Source: Stictocephala bisonia (lineage: Eukaryota > Arthropoda > Insecta > Hemiptera > Membracidae). From it: a stretch of DNA of 64,000 nt. Each line of letters starts with the position of its first letter. Position 1 is the stretch's first letter. The notes below the pieces were generated by a model. That model saw only the letters and a list, made by a program, of their open reading frames with translations, had not been told where the DNA came from and did no database searches. Where the stretch lies: contig JAQJVL010000611.1 of NCBI GenBank assembly GCA_035578905.1, forward strand, positions 362,001 to 426,000, read 5' to 3'. Positions 1 through 11,590 of the stretch are shown here, piece after piece. The translations under genes and the position numbers were made by a program.

Positions 1-231
1 CCCATACTATTTAAAAAGTAAATCAAAGGATAAAATTAAATCTGTTTTCAGGGGGTTCTATACTAAAGTGTCCTCTAAAAAAACAGGCCAAGTTAAAATT
101 GTTTATTCATAAATACAGCGGTTCTCCTTTTTTGAAATTACCATTAGCCTTATGGAGAATCAAATAAATTATGGCGGATAGTAGAGCACACTCTTAAGAT
201 AAATAGTAAAACTGTCTTTAACTAAAAAATG
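1..231. other. Unassigned AT-rich flank
   Basis: AT-rich sequence before the first satellite. No reading frame, repeat or RNA motif was recognised. Confidence 0.5.
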
Positions 232-3200
232 CTTAGTTTTAGTTACAAGCCCTTCCATCAGTTACTATCTGCCGTTCTGAGTAAGCTTGGCGAGAGCTAG
301 TGAAGACGCCGTTCTTTGTTACTCTACACTATCTGCCTTTCTTCAGCTATACCAAGTCTCCTTTGTTGTAAGATGTCTTGTCGTTTTAGTTACAAGCCTC
401 TCCATCAGTTACTATCTGCCGTTCTGAGTATGCTTGGCAAGAGTTAGTGAACACGCCATCCTTTGTTACTCTACACTATCTGCCTTTCCTCAGCTATACC
501 AAGTCTCCTTTGTTGTAAGATGTCTTGTCGTTTTAGTTACAAGCCCCTCCATCAGTTACTATCTGCCGTTCTGAGTAAGCTTGGCAAGAGTTAGTGAACA
601 CGCCATCCTTTGTTACTCTACACTATCTGCCTTTCCTCAGCTATACCAAGTCTCCTTTGTTGTAAGATGTCTTGTCGTTTTAGTTACAAGCCCCTCCATC
701 AGTTACTATCTGCCATTCTGAGTAAGCTTGGCAAGAGTTAGTGAACACGCCATCCTTTGTTACTCTACACTATCTGCCTTTCCTCAGCTATACCAAGTCT
801 CCTTTGTTGTAAGATGTCTTGTCGTTTTAGTTACAAGCCCCTCCATCAGTTACTATCTGCCATTCTGAGTAAGCTTGGCAAGAGTTAGTGAACACGCCGT
901 CCTTTGTTACTCTACACTATCTGCCTTTCCTCAGCTATATCAAGTCTCCTTTGTTGTAAGATGTCTTGTCGTTTTAGTTACAAGCCCCTCCATCAGTTAC
1001 TATCTGCCATTCTGAGTAAGCTTGGCAAGAGTTAGTGAACACGCCGTCCTTTGTTACTCTACACTATCTGCCTTTCCTCAGCTATACCAAGTCTCCTTTG
1101 TTGTAAGATGTCTTGTCGTTTTAGTTACAAGCCCCTCCATCAGTTACTATCTGCCATTCTGAGTAAGCTTGTCAAGAGTTAGTGAACACGCCGTCCTTTG
1201 TTACTCTACACTATCTGCCTTTCCTCAGCTATACCAAGTCTCCTTTGTTGTAAGATGTCTTGTCGTTTTAGTTACAAGCCCCTCCATCAGTTACTATCGG
1301 CCGTTCTGAGTATGCTTGGCAAGAGTTAGTGAACACGCCGTCCTTTGTTACTCTACACTATCTGCCTTTCCTCAGCTATACCAAGTCTCCTTTGTTGTAA
1401 GATGTCTTGTCGTTTTAGTTACAAGCCCCTCCATCAGTTACTATCGGCCGTTCTGAGTATGCTTGGCAAGAGTTAGTGAACACGCCGTCCTTTGTTACTC
1501 TACACTATCTGCCTTTCCTCAGCTATACCAAGTCTCCTTTGTTGTAAGATGTCTTGTCGTTTTAGTTACAAGCCCCTCCATCAGTTACTATCTGCCATTC
1601 TGAGTAAGCTTGTCAAGAGTTAGTGAACACGCCGTCCTTTGTTACTCTACACTATCTGCCTTTCCTCAGCTATACCAAGTCTCCTTTGTTGTAAGATGTC
1701 TTGTCGTTTTAGTTACAAGCCCCTCCATCAGTTACTATCGGCCGTTCTGAGTATGCTTGGCAAGAGTTAGTGAACACGCCGTCCTTTGTTACTCTACACT
1801 ATCTGCCTTTCCTCAGCTATACCAAGTCTCCTTTGTTGTAAGATGTCTTGTCGTTTTAGTTACAAGCCTCTCCATCAGTTACTATCTGCCGTCCTGAGTA
1901 TGCTTGTCAAGAGTTAGTGAACACGCCGTCCTTTGTTACTCTACACTATCTGCCTTTCCTCAGCTATATCAAGTCTCCTTTGTTGTAAGATGTCTTGTCG
2001 TTTTAGTTACAAGCCCCTCCATCAGTTACTATCTGCCATTCTGAGTAAGCTTGGCAAGAGTTAGTGAACACGCCGTCCTTTGTTACTCTACACTATCTGC
2101 CAAGTCTCCTTTGTTGTAAGATGTCTTGTCGTTTTAGTTACAAGCCCCTCCATCAGTTACTATCTGCCGTTCTGAGTAGGCTTGGCAAGAGCCAGTAACT
2201 ACGCCGTCCTTTGTTACTCTACACTATCTGCCTTTCCTCAGCCATACCAAGTCTCCTTTGTTGTAAGATGTCTTGTCGTTTTAGTTACAAGCCTCTCCAT
2301 CAGTTACTATCTGCCGTCCTGAGTATGCTTGGCAAGAGTTAGTGAAGACGCCGTCCTTTGTTACTCTACACTATCTGCCTTTTCTCAGCCATACCAAGTC
2401 TCCTTTGTTGTAAGATGTCTTGTCGTTTTAGTTACAAGCCCCTCCATCAGTTACTATCTGCGGTTCTTAGTAAGCTTGGCAAGAGCCAGTAACTACGCCG
2501 TCCTTTGTTACTCTACACTATCTGCCTTTCCTCAGCTATACCAAGTCTCCTTTGTTGTAAGATGTCTTGTCGTTTTAGTTACAAGCCCCTCCATCAGTTA
2601 CTATCTGCCGTTCTGAGTAGGCTTGGCAAGAGCCAGTAACTACGCCGTCCTTTGTTACTCTACACTATCTGCCTTTCCTCAGCTATACCAAGTCTCCTTT
2701 GTTGTAAGATGTCTTGTCGTTTTAGTTACAAGCCCCTCCATCAGTTACTATCTGCCATTCTGAGTAAGCTTGGCAAGAGTTAGTGAACACGCCGTCCTTT
2801 GTTACTCTACACTATCTGCCTTTCCTCAGCTATACCAAGTCTCCTTTGTTGTAAGATGTCTTGTCGTTTTAGTTACAAGCCCCTCCATCAGTTACTATCT
2901 GCCGTTCTGAGTAGGCTTGGCAAGAGCCAGTAACTACGCCGTCCTTTGTTACTCTACACTATCTGCCTTTCCTCAGCCATACCAAGTCTCCTTTGTTGTA
3001 AGATGTCTTGTCGTTTTAGTTACAAGCCTCTCCATCAGTTACTATCTGCCGTCCTGAGTATGCTTGGCAAGAGTTAGTGAACACGCCGTCCTTTGTTACT
3101 CTACACTATCTGCCTTTCCTCAGCTATACCAAGTCTCCTTTGTTGTAAGATGTCTTGTCGTTTTAGTTACAAGCCCCTCCATCAGTTACTATCTGCCGTT

Positions 3201-4618
3201 CTGAGTATGCTTGGCAAGAGTTAGTGAACACGCCGTCCTTAGTTACTCTACACTATCTGCCTTTCCTCAGCCATACCAAGTCTCCTTTGTTGTAAGATGT
3301 CTTGTCGTTTTAGTTACAAGCCCCTCCATCAGTTACTATCTGCCGTTCTGAGTAATCTTGGCAAGAGCCAGTAACGACGCCGTCCTTAGTTACTCTACAC
3401 TATCTGCCTTTCCTCAACTATACCAAGTCTCCTTTGTTGTAAGATGTCTTGTCGTTTTAGTTACAAGCCTCTCCATCAGTTACTATCTGCCGTCCTGAGT
3501 ATGCTTGGCAAGAGTTAGTGAACACGCCATCCTTTGTTACTCTACACTATCTGCCTTTCCTCAGCTATACCAAGTCTCCTTTGTTGTAAGATGTCTTGTC
3601 GTTTTAGTTACAAGCCCCTCCATCAGTTACTATCTGCCGTTCTGAGTATGCTTGGCAAGAGTTAGTGAACACGCCGTCCTTTGTTACTCTACACTATCTG
3701 CCTTTCCTCAGCTATACCAAGTCTCCTTTGTTGTAAGATGTCTTGTCGTTTTAGTTACAAGCCCCTCCATCAGTTACTATCTGCCGTTCTGAGTAATCTT
3801 GGCAAGAGCCAGTAACGACGCCGTCCTTAGTTACTCTACACTATCTGCCTTTCCTCAGCTATACCAAGTCTCCTTTGTTGTAAGATGTCTTGTCGTTTTA
3901 GTTACAAGCCCCTCCATCAGTTACTATCGGCCGTTCTGAGTATGCTTGGCAAGAGTTAGTGAACACGCCGTCCTTTGTTACTCTACACTATCTGCCTTTC
4001 CTCAGCTATACCAAGTCTCCTTTGTTGTAAGATGTCTTGTCGTTTTAGTTACAAGCCCCTCCATCAGTTACTATCTGCCGTCCTGAGTATGCTTGGCAAG
4101 AGTTAGTGAACACGCCATCCTTTGTTACTCTACACTATCTGCCTTTCCTCAGCTATACCAAGTCTCCTTTGTTGTAAGATGTCTTGTCGTTTTAGTTACA
4201 AGCCCCTCCATCAGTTACTATCTGCCGTTCTGAGTATGCTTGGCAAGAGTTAGTGAACACGCCATCCTTTGTTACTCTACACTATCTGCCTTTCCTCAGC
4301 TATACCAAGTCTCCTTTGTTGTAAGATGTCTTGTCGTTTTAGTTACAAGCCCCTCCATCAGTTACTATCTGCGGTTCTTAGTAAGCTTGGCTAGAGCCAG
4401 TGAAGACGCCGTCCTTTGTTACTCTACACTATCTGCCAAGTCTCCTTTGTTGTAAGATGTCTTGTCGTTTTAGTTACAAGCCCCTCCATCAGTTACTATC
4501 TGCCGTTCTGAGTATGCTTGGCAAGAGCAAGTGAACACGCCGTCCTTTGTTACTCTACACTATCTGCCTTTTCTCAACCATACCAAGTCTCCTTTGTTGT
4601 AAGATTTCTTGTCGTTTT
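232..4618. repeat. 147-bp satellite array, about 30 copies
   Basis: Head-to-tail monomers containing the landmark GCTTGGCAAGAGTTAGTGAA. Successive landmarks at about 432, 579, 726, 873 and 1020 give a period of exactly 147 bp. Monomers differ at a few recurring sites (gaacacgcc or gaagacgcc or aactacgcc; atctgcc or atcggcc). Two monomers, near 2,095 and 4,430, share the same short deletion that joins ACTATCTGCC to AAGTCTCC. Short open frames in the array are not credible genes. The last unit decays into unique sequence near 4,618. Confidence 0.97.
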
Positions 4619-5389
4619 GTGCTATTGTTCATACAGAACAAAGGACGTTATTCTGTTAGCCTGGCTTATTGGAAGATGAACAAGAATGAACACATTACAT
4701 TATTTGTTTTAAATTTCCAAAAATGGTTTAAGATTTTATTTCTTATATTCTTTTTTCCACGATCTATCAATATATAGATATTGGAAATCTATATAGATAT
4801 TTAACTATTATTTTTTGGTAAAACTAGCAGTAATCGGTAATTGGTGATTACGGTATTTAAGTACTGTGTTGATTAATGAGAAGGGCAACAATGTCAACTA
4901 AACCATAAAATAAGTTCTGTATTATAACCATAAGTTATCGACTACCTTATATAACTAATCAACGATTGTAATGCAGAAGGTTCCAAACTAAAGGTTGAAA
5001 GTACAAATGTTAATATAATAAATAAAACATCACCTTAAAACATTTTTCAATCAACATTTGTGCGGGTTTACTTGAGTAGTTATTGTGTCTAATTATGGTG
5101 GGGTAAGTGTTTTTTCAAAAGAGGCCCAGTAATTTTCCCGATGTAGAGAATTGACAACCTAACATCAGACTAACCTTTGGATAAAGTCAAAGACACTGTG
5201 TATTGGTTGTGACTAACTATTACGTTAATGGGTTGTGGTAGAATGAAAGTGGTGATGTTTGTTAGTTTGGTAAGTATATAGAACAAAGATCTGGATGGTT
5301 TAAAAATAAAAAACTATTTCATAGTAGATAAATAACAAAAAAAACAAGAATATGGTCGTTTTTCTCAGCGAAAAAGTAGGGAAAATTAA
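4619..5389. other. Unassigned AT-rich interval
   Basis: Non-repetitive AT-rich DNA between the 147-bp array and a foldback region. No coding or RNA signal was recognised. Confidence 0.5.
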
Positions 5390-5499
5390 GAAAAAGAGGA
5401 AAAACATTATCTGTCGAAAATACGTGTTATGGGTACTCAAACTGTGTGCAGTTTGGCTCGAAAAACGAATATGTCAAGGGTTTTACACTTTAGCACCGG

Positions 5500-5870
5500 A
5501 AATTTGCCGGTTTCAGTAAGGTTATGCTTTGTTAGGATAGGCCTAAGTTGGGTATTGATAGTTTAGGTTTGGTTAAGTTGTAAGGTTAGGTAGGTTACAA
5601 TCTGTTAGGTTAAGTTTTAAGAGGTTAGGCTGGTTTTTTAGATTAGTTTGTGTTAACCAATCGCAATAAAACCTATTTCAACTAACAAATTAACCTATCC
5701 AAACCAAACATATCCTAAAATAACTTAAACTAACTAAACTTAACATAACCTGACCAAACCTAACATAACCATACCTGACATCTAACCTATCTAACCATAT
5801 CTAACCTAACAATACCCAACTTAGGCTATTCTTATCAAACACAACCTCCCTGAAACCAGTACATTTCTAG
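5500..5870. repeat. Imperfect foldback element rich in GGTTAG/CTAACC
   Basis: The left arm contains GGCCTAAGTTGGGTATTG followed by GTTAGG-like words. The right arm contains the complement CAATACCCAACTTAGGC preceded by CTAACC-like words. The outer parts (GGTTTCAG and CTGAAACC) also pair. This is an imperfect inverted repeat with arms of roughly 150-180 bp. Foldback elements of this composition are common in insect genomes; no transposase frame is present. Weaker complementarity may continue outward from about 5,390 to 5,995. Confidence 0.6.
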
Positions 5871-6206
5871 CGCAAACACGCTTAATAATGGTCCCATGGC
5901 AAAGCCTTGCCATATCCACGATCAGGACATAATTTCTCACGATGTAAATACCCACAAAGTTAAATTTAAGAAAAACATTGTTTTTCCGTGTTCCTTATTT
6001 TTGTAATTTTTCTTGGCTTTTACGCTGTAAAAAATGATCATATTCCAGTTTCTTAGTTACGTATCCACACAAAAATTCAGCCAAAAATTCGACAAGGCCA
6101 CTGTTTTATCTAAATATCATTAGTTGGTTCTTCACAATCACGTACTTTGAAATTGGAAGAACAATTAGTTTTGTTTTTGAAATTTGTTAATGATGGAGTA
6201 TCAGAT

Positions 6207-6606
6207 GGGGAAGATAAAGGTTGTTGGACATTTGCCATCATTACGTGAAAATTACCAATCACGACGTTTCGATTTGGTAGAACCCAAACCTTGTTCAAGT
6301 GCTAAAAACTAAATTACATCTACACAAACATGTTATAAAACTACATTCTGAAACTGATAAACTTATCTACATTAATCTACATTTTAACCTAGATTGTTGT
6401 ACCCCATTCTATGATCTAGGTTAAAATGTAGATAATTATTAATGTAGATGAGTTTATTCTTTTAAGAACGTAGTTTTATAACAAGTTTGTGTAGATGTAA
6501 TTTAGTTTTTAGCAATTGAAAAAGGTTTGGGTTCTACCAAATCGAAACGTCGTGATTGGTAATTTTCACGTAATGATGGCAAATGTCCAACAACTTTGTC
6601 TTCCCC
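6207..6606. mobile_element. 400-bp foldback (MITE-like) element
   Basis: Nearly the whole 400 bp is an inverted repeat with a short centre near 6,400. It starts GGGGAAGATAAAGGTTGTTGG and ends with the near complement CCAACAACTTTGTCTTCCCC. The inner arms match over long stretches, for example TTACGTGAAAATTACCAATC on the left against GATTGGTAATTTTCACGTAA on the right. It has no coding capacity, so it would be non-autonomous. No target-site duplication was identified. Confidence 0.85.
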
Positions 6607-6715
6607 AAACAATTAATTGTTTTATTTGACGGATGACTATTACAATAATGTAACTGTTATTAAATAATGAACAACACTGGTAACTTATTTAGTACGATTA
6701 AATATATTATCTTGC

Positions 6716-6996
6716 AACTACACGTAGCGTAGTTGGTTCAATCTCAGCTTCATGTACTAAAGGTTCACAGTTCGATCCCAATCAGAGTCAATACATTTTG
6801 AGAAGGATCAGCTGATAACCACCGGCTGTTCATTTGGCATTGGGCTGTTAATTAATGACACTGTCTAAGGAATAATCGACCTTAGTTTGTAACAACGACT
6901 ATATTCGCTCATCTACACTCATCACACTCATTCGAAATCCAAATTCACCCATTTCTTGATGATCGGCGTCTTATAAATAAATAAATAAATAAATAT
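6716..6996 (+). mobile_element. tRNA-derived SINE
   Basis: The head contains a perfect RNA polymerase III A box (TAGCGTAGTTGG, 6725-6736) and a B-box-like CAGTTCGATCC (6768-6778) about 32 bp downstream, the spacing of a tRNA gene. It is followed by an unrelated body and a (AAAT)n tail at about 6,972-6,996. The tRNA-like part does not fold well enough to call a functional tRNA. Confidence 0.7.
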
Positions 6997-7034
6997 ACAA
7001 ACATTAGTTTTAAATTAAGTACTTGTAACCGAAT

Positions 7035-7222
7035 AATACCACTGTACGTTTATGTGCGTGTGGGTGGGTCAATACCACTGTACGTTTATGTGCGTGTGGG
7101 TGGGTCAATACCACTGTACGTGTATGGTTGGGTGGGTGGGTCAATACCACTGTTCGTGTACGGTTGGGTGGGTGGGTCAATACCACTGTAAGTGTATGGG
7201 TGGGCCAATACCACTGTACGTG
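7035..7222 (-). repeat. 36-bp minisatellite, about 5 copies
   Basis: Units of 36 bp containing CCACTGTACGT and GTGGGTGGGTCAATA. On the minus strand the unit reads as TATTGACCCACCCAC...ACGTACAGTGG. That makes it the same family as the arrays at 46.6-48.2 kb and 48.49-48.66 kb, in the opposite orientation. Confidence 0.9.
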
Positions 7223-7513
7223 ATTATCACCATATCTGTCCCTCGTAAATGTTAGAATAAGCTTTATTTATTTAGTTTGTTTGAACTTAAAGTTTTAGTG
7301 TAACCATAGCAACTTTATTAACATTTTTGTAAACTAATCAAATTAACTTCTGATAATATTTTATGTAGGTTATTTTCTTTTTCAATTGTACAAATGTTAG
7401 TTAAATATTGATGATTAAGTAATTTTTAAGCTGTTCCAATTAGTTTAGGTGTAGGTGTTCAAATATCACCAAATATCATATTATGGTCTGCTTCATGTTT
7501 CACTGAATTATAA

Positions 7514-7939
7514 ACTTAAGAGTCTGCAGAGGCTGTTGGAGGCTGCCAGCCATGTTGGTTTTAATTCCATAAGCAAAATGTTATTTTCGAACCGGACATA
7601 TGATCATGCGTATCCAAATTAAACAGTTATCTTTAAACGGATTTTACAACAAAAAATGCACGTGATCAAGAATGAAATTGCGCGTTGGAATTGCTTTGTG
7701 AATTCCTTATTAGTTTTACAGAAAACAAAATATAAAGTTTGTAAATAGTGTTTTATTTTCAACTATTTTTCTGAACTATGCGTATGTATTCAAAATATCA
7801 AAATCAAATCCAGTGCGCAGTATGAAATCTTATACACAACTTTTGGTCAATAAATAAAGAACAAATATGGATTCGCAAATAACATTGTTCTTATAGGATT
7901 ACAACCAACATGGCCGACAGCCTTTGCAAACTCTTAAGT
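7514..7939. mobile_element. TIR foldback element (MITE-like), 426 bp
   Basis: The left end ACTTAAGAGTCTGCAGAGGC and the right end, read inverted as ACTTAAGAGTTTGCAAAGGC, are matching terminal inverted repeats of about 70 bp with small indels. The arms also share CCATGTTGGTT and AATGTTATTT. The interior has no open frame. Confidence 0.75.
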
Positions 7940-9057
7940 ACTTTATTTATTAATTAGTTTTGGACCTGCATTGCTTTTGTAATTAATTTAAATTTAATTA
8001 ATGTTTTATATTATACTACGTAGTCGTAGACATTCTTTAAATATTATATAATTATGTTTAATCAATTAAAAATGTATTTAATTAACGTAGACGTTTAAAT
8101 AATTTGTTAATTATTTACGTAATGATTATTACACGTACAAAAAGCATCTTCTTTTTGAAACTTCGTTTAATTTAAAAATCCTACTGCTAATTTAATTTAA
8201 TTTTGCTAATACTGCGGATATTTCAGTTTTTCTGTTAAATAATTAAAGAGAACAGTTCTTATATTTATTTTATTTTTATTTACTTTGAATCATTTTAACA
8301 TGTATCATATAATTCCAAATTGTTTTAAAGCAGACATAATCACAGTTAAAATAAAGTGATCGTCCATACAGGTACCCTTCCCTCTGTTTCAGCTCTGATT
8401 TATTTAGCTCGGGGAGGTGTTTAAGCGGCCCTTTGTGTACGAGGTTATAAAAGGGCTTACCGTGTTATTGCCGTAATGTACGCCAGGCAAGACTCTTCCA
8501 CTACGTTACATTACACTCAAGCCATGTTTTGATTATTTGCGTACTACTGAACATTAAAGTCAGATTTAAGCTGGAAGTGACAATCATACACCTTTTTTAT
8601 AGATTAGAATGGTGCAAATAATAAACTATTTGCGTCAATACGATGCGTGAAAAGTCACATGACTTGTAACTTTAGATACAGTAAAACAAAATATCTTAAT
8701 GAAATATTTATAAAAGCTACTAATATTACTTTCTACAATTTATATAGAACTTAAAAAATTATTGAACTTAAAAGCAAATTGATTGTACAAAAAAAAAGCA
8801 TTTTTCCTTCTCAGTTCATTTTATATAAATCGGTTTTATCAAACAAGTCACTTTTATTAAACAATGCTACTGAACAAATCTAATATGGATTTTATAAATT
8901 TGGGCATTTAAGTATACTTAACATATAATTAAATTATCAAAACACTGACATTGAGTTGCAGATATCTATTTTTGGCAGGCTGTTAAAGTCAGATGTTTCA
9001 GTAAGATATAAATTATAAATCCCAAAAAATTAAAACTTAAATTACAATTGCGATTAT
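7940..9057. other. Unassigned AT-rich interval with one promoter-like patch
   Basis: Mostly AT-rich unique sequence. A less AT-rich patch near 8,370-8,540 contains a TATA-box-like element, listed separately. No open frame of note. Confidence 0.45.
8446..8453 (+). promoter_or_regulatory. Candidate TATA box
   Basis: TATAAAAG followed by GG, within a locally GC-richer stretch (GCTCGGGGAGG upstream). It matches the consensus TATA element of animal core promoters. No clear initiator was seen 25-35 bp downstream and no downstream gene could be identified, so it may be chance or belong to an undetected non-coding transcript or transposon. Confidence 0.25.
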
Positions 9058-9208
9058 TTTATTGTTTAAATATTAATCTCTTGTCCAATGTCCTGAACAC
9101 TTTCATCTCCGATTGAGTAACACCGCCCAATCCCCTGTAGAAACATCGCATTTGGCAATCAATAACTATGTGATCCATAGTTTGAGATTCAGCCCCGTAA
9201 TCACATGA
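9058..9208 (-). pseudogene. Non-LTR retrotransposon (LINE) Pol C-terminal remnant
   Basis: On the minus strand a frame from about 9,208 reads S-C-D-Y-G-A-E, then Q-T-M-D-H-I-V-I-D-C, then about 25 further residues to TAA. This matches the cysteine/histidine tail (CxxGxxxQTMxHIVxxC) at the end of many Jockey/CR1-type reverse transcriptases. An in-frame TAG lies just upstream, and the rest of the ORF was not found, so this is a short dead fragment. The family assignment rests on this motif alone. Confidence 0.65.
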
Positions 9209-9246
9209 CTAATAATTTTCCATTGGCCATTCATATTTCCAGTATC

Positions 9247-9283
9247 TTTTTTTTTTTTTTTTTTGTATTTTTTTTTATTTTTG
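9247..9283 (-). repeat. T-rich tract, possible poly(A) tail of a minus-strand retroposon
   Basis: T18 followed by further T-rich sequence close to the LINE remnant. Read on the minus strand it is an A-rich tail. The flanking sequence (about 9,284-9,360) was not recognised as a known element. Confidence 0.4.
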
Positions 9284-10219
9284 TATCTGCCCACACCTGT
9301 GCGTCATAGTCCACTCGTTACAAGGAAGGTCCATTCCATAGCGTCAATACTCGTATACAAGATACTGAGTGTTGTGGTGATGAACATTTTATGACACAAC
9401 TATTTTTTTATTGCTTCAATTCCTTGCTCACTCTTTTGGTACTTAAAAATGTATGACTATCCTATTTTATAATAGTGAATATCACTATATTTTATATTTG
9501 TACATATAAATTGATAATATTAAAGTATTATTTTAAAATTATTTCAATACTATTTTAATATGATATTGGTAAATTTTCTTTTTAATAATTTATTCAATCT
9601 TTGCTGTCAACGCATCTTCATACATTTTGTGTTTAAAAAAGTAATTTTTTTGCAAATAAGTCTTTACTTATTTGCAGTATATTCATGACATAACGTTTAT
9701 TAGAAGAGACATAAAAGACACCTTTTATATAGCTGAGAGTAATGTATTTAGTAGAATATAGCAATATTTAATTAACTTTAGCAAAGGTTTATTTTCATTC
9801 TTTATTTGAATTCATTTGATGTTTTTCAATCCAAATCAATCAAGCTAAGCTCGTACATTAAGTAGTTTTATAAACTGTAACAATTAATGTTGAACGATAA
9901 AGTACTGGTATTGTAGCAAGTATGCAAGAACTATACGTCATTTATTTATTTATTTATTTACATGCTTCAATATAGTCAAAACCAATTACACTGAAGCAGT
10001 TCATATAATACATATATTTATGTTTGTGGGTTTTATAACTTATTCACTAAATCACTTCACATTATAAAAATAACAAAAAATAAGAATACCAAACTGAAAT
10101 ACTATAGATTCAAATATAACTGAAATTTATATGGAACGGAACAATACATGCTTGATGAGGAGGCAAAAAATATAATGACATGCAATTAAATAAAAATAAT
10201 AACTAATATTAGTATAGAC
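9284..10219. other. Unassigned AT-rich interval
   Basis: No coding signal. A (TTTA)n tract near 9,941-9,961 resembles the 3' tail of a minus-strand retroposon, but no body could be assigned. Confidence 0.45.
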
Positions 10220-10406
10220 TAGCATTCAGCAACAATAGCAGTAATGAATATTTTAAACAATTGACAACCATAATGACAATAAATAATAACAGTAATAAAT
10301 ATTTTAAACAATTGACAACCATAACGACAATAAATAATAACAGTAATAAATATTTTAAACAATTGACAACCATAACGACAGTAAATAATAACAGTAATAA
10401 ATATTT
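10220..10406. repeat. 51-bp tandem repeat, about 3.5 copies
   Basis: Repeats of a unit containing TTAAACAATTGACAACCATAA. The period of 51 bp is divisible by three, so both strands stay open for about 64-78 codons. These low-complexity frames (Asn-rich on the plus strand) are not credible genes. Confidence 0.9.
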
Positions 10407-11056
10407 TGGTCATGCGGAAGCGACGTTGTGTTGTGCGATGCGTTTGCTCACTTCTGTTTATCTACTTTGTTTCTTTTTTTTTCTTATTACAGCTTAACAC
10501 TGTCTAAACTTGTTATACCACATTTGAGTTACGTGTAAGAGGCCAACTTATCTGTTAAGTAATCTTAGTAACTCAATCAAGTAAATGCCAATCATTACAT
10601 CAAGTAAATTTGGGAATCACATAGTTTTTAATCTTTAAAATTTATGTAAATATGAACTAAAGATGTAGCAACTCGTACAAGTATAAGCAAAGGTTTATGT
10701 ATCTTGTACCATTTACATTTACCAAATGTAATAACTCCCAGAAACGTATAAATGAGCGTATATTAAACACGAATTTAGTTACACACTCCTTAAGATATAT
10801 ATTCTAAATATTGTATACATAGGTAAAAATAAGTGTAATTTATACACATTTTGTATCATAAGGAGTTATAGTAAAAACATTCCTCTTTGTCTTTATAGTA
10901 AAAACAAGTAAAATGCCGTATGGGAACAATATTTCAACAATAATTGTTTTGTCTGGTCAAAATGCTTATTTGGTGGAACGGTATCGAGTAGATCTTGTGG
11001 AAATGTAATGTAAACAAACAAGGTGGCAGTATAGGCCTACGTGTGTACTATGTCGT
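10407..11056. other. Unassigned AT-rich interval
   Basis: Nothing recognised apart from short homopolymer runs. Confidence 0.5.
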
Positions 11057-11590
11057 ATCAATATAATCAAAATCACTCCACTGATCATGCAAATATCTGC
11101 ATAAAATAAATGTAAATTAGATATATAAACAAAATATAAGAACAGAAAGCTACGTATAGCAGGATTTTTACAGTTAATAATATTACATTGTAATAATTAA
11201 AAGGTACATTAGTAAATATGACACATTAGTTACACACGAACTTCTGGACTAAGTTCGGTAATGCGATGAAGGAAGCTTGTCGCACACCTCCAGTTCGCCC
11301 GCTACTTGTTGACTGTGAAGGAGACAAGTGTTGTTAATGGTTGTGTCAGAAAGATAGGGTTTAAAGTAAGTCACCTTTCAAAGGACACGTCTCGTTAGTT
11401 AGTTAGTTAGAAAATAAAAAGGGGGTTCTTTAAAGAATTAATGTTTTCGGCAAGAAGAAATAAGTTAAATAAATTGTAAAAATCCTGCTATACGTAGCTT
11501 TCTGTTCTTATATTTTGTTTGTATATCTAATTTACGTTTATTTTATGCAGATATTTTCATTATGAGTGGAGGGATTTTGATTATATTGAT
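11057..11590. mobile_element. Foldback element with 115-bp terminal inverted repeats
   Basis: The left arm (11,057-11,171) starts ATCAATATAATCAAAATC; the right arm (11,476-11,590) ends with the complement GATTTTGATTATATTGAT. The arms are nearly identical and flank about 300 bp. That interior includes a 211-bp module (11,186-11,396) found again without the arms at 13,586. No transposase frame was seen. Confidence 0.85.
11186..11396 (+). repeat. 211-bp dispersed module, copy 1
   Basis: Starts CATTGTAATAATTAAAAGG and ends near ACACGTCTCGTT. It matches 13,586-13,796 with only a handful of substitutions, exactly 2,400 bp away in the same orientation. It lies between the arms of a foldback element. 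Identity unknown; it includes a less AT-rich core around 11,240-11,330. Confidence 0.9.

Noticed and set aside
2329..4777. Short frames in and after the 147-bp satellite
   Set aside because: They repeat with the monomer and end in array sequence or AT-rich DNA; no support as genes.
5500..5870. Interstitial insect telomere (TTAGG)n
   Set aside because: The GGTTAG/CTAACC words are irregular and arranged as an inverted repeat, not as a regular pentamer array.
6716..6800. Functional tRNA gene
   Set aside because: Pol III boxes are present, but acceptor and anticodon stems do not pair convincingly and a SINE-like tail follows.
10219..10497. Overlapping 64- and 78-codon frames on the two strands
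   Set aside because: Products of a 51-bp tandem repeat with low-complexity translation.
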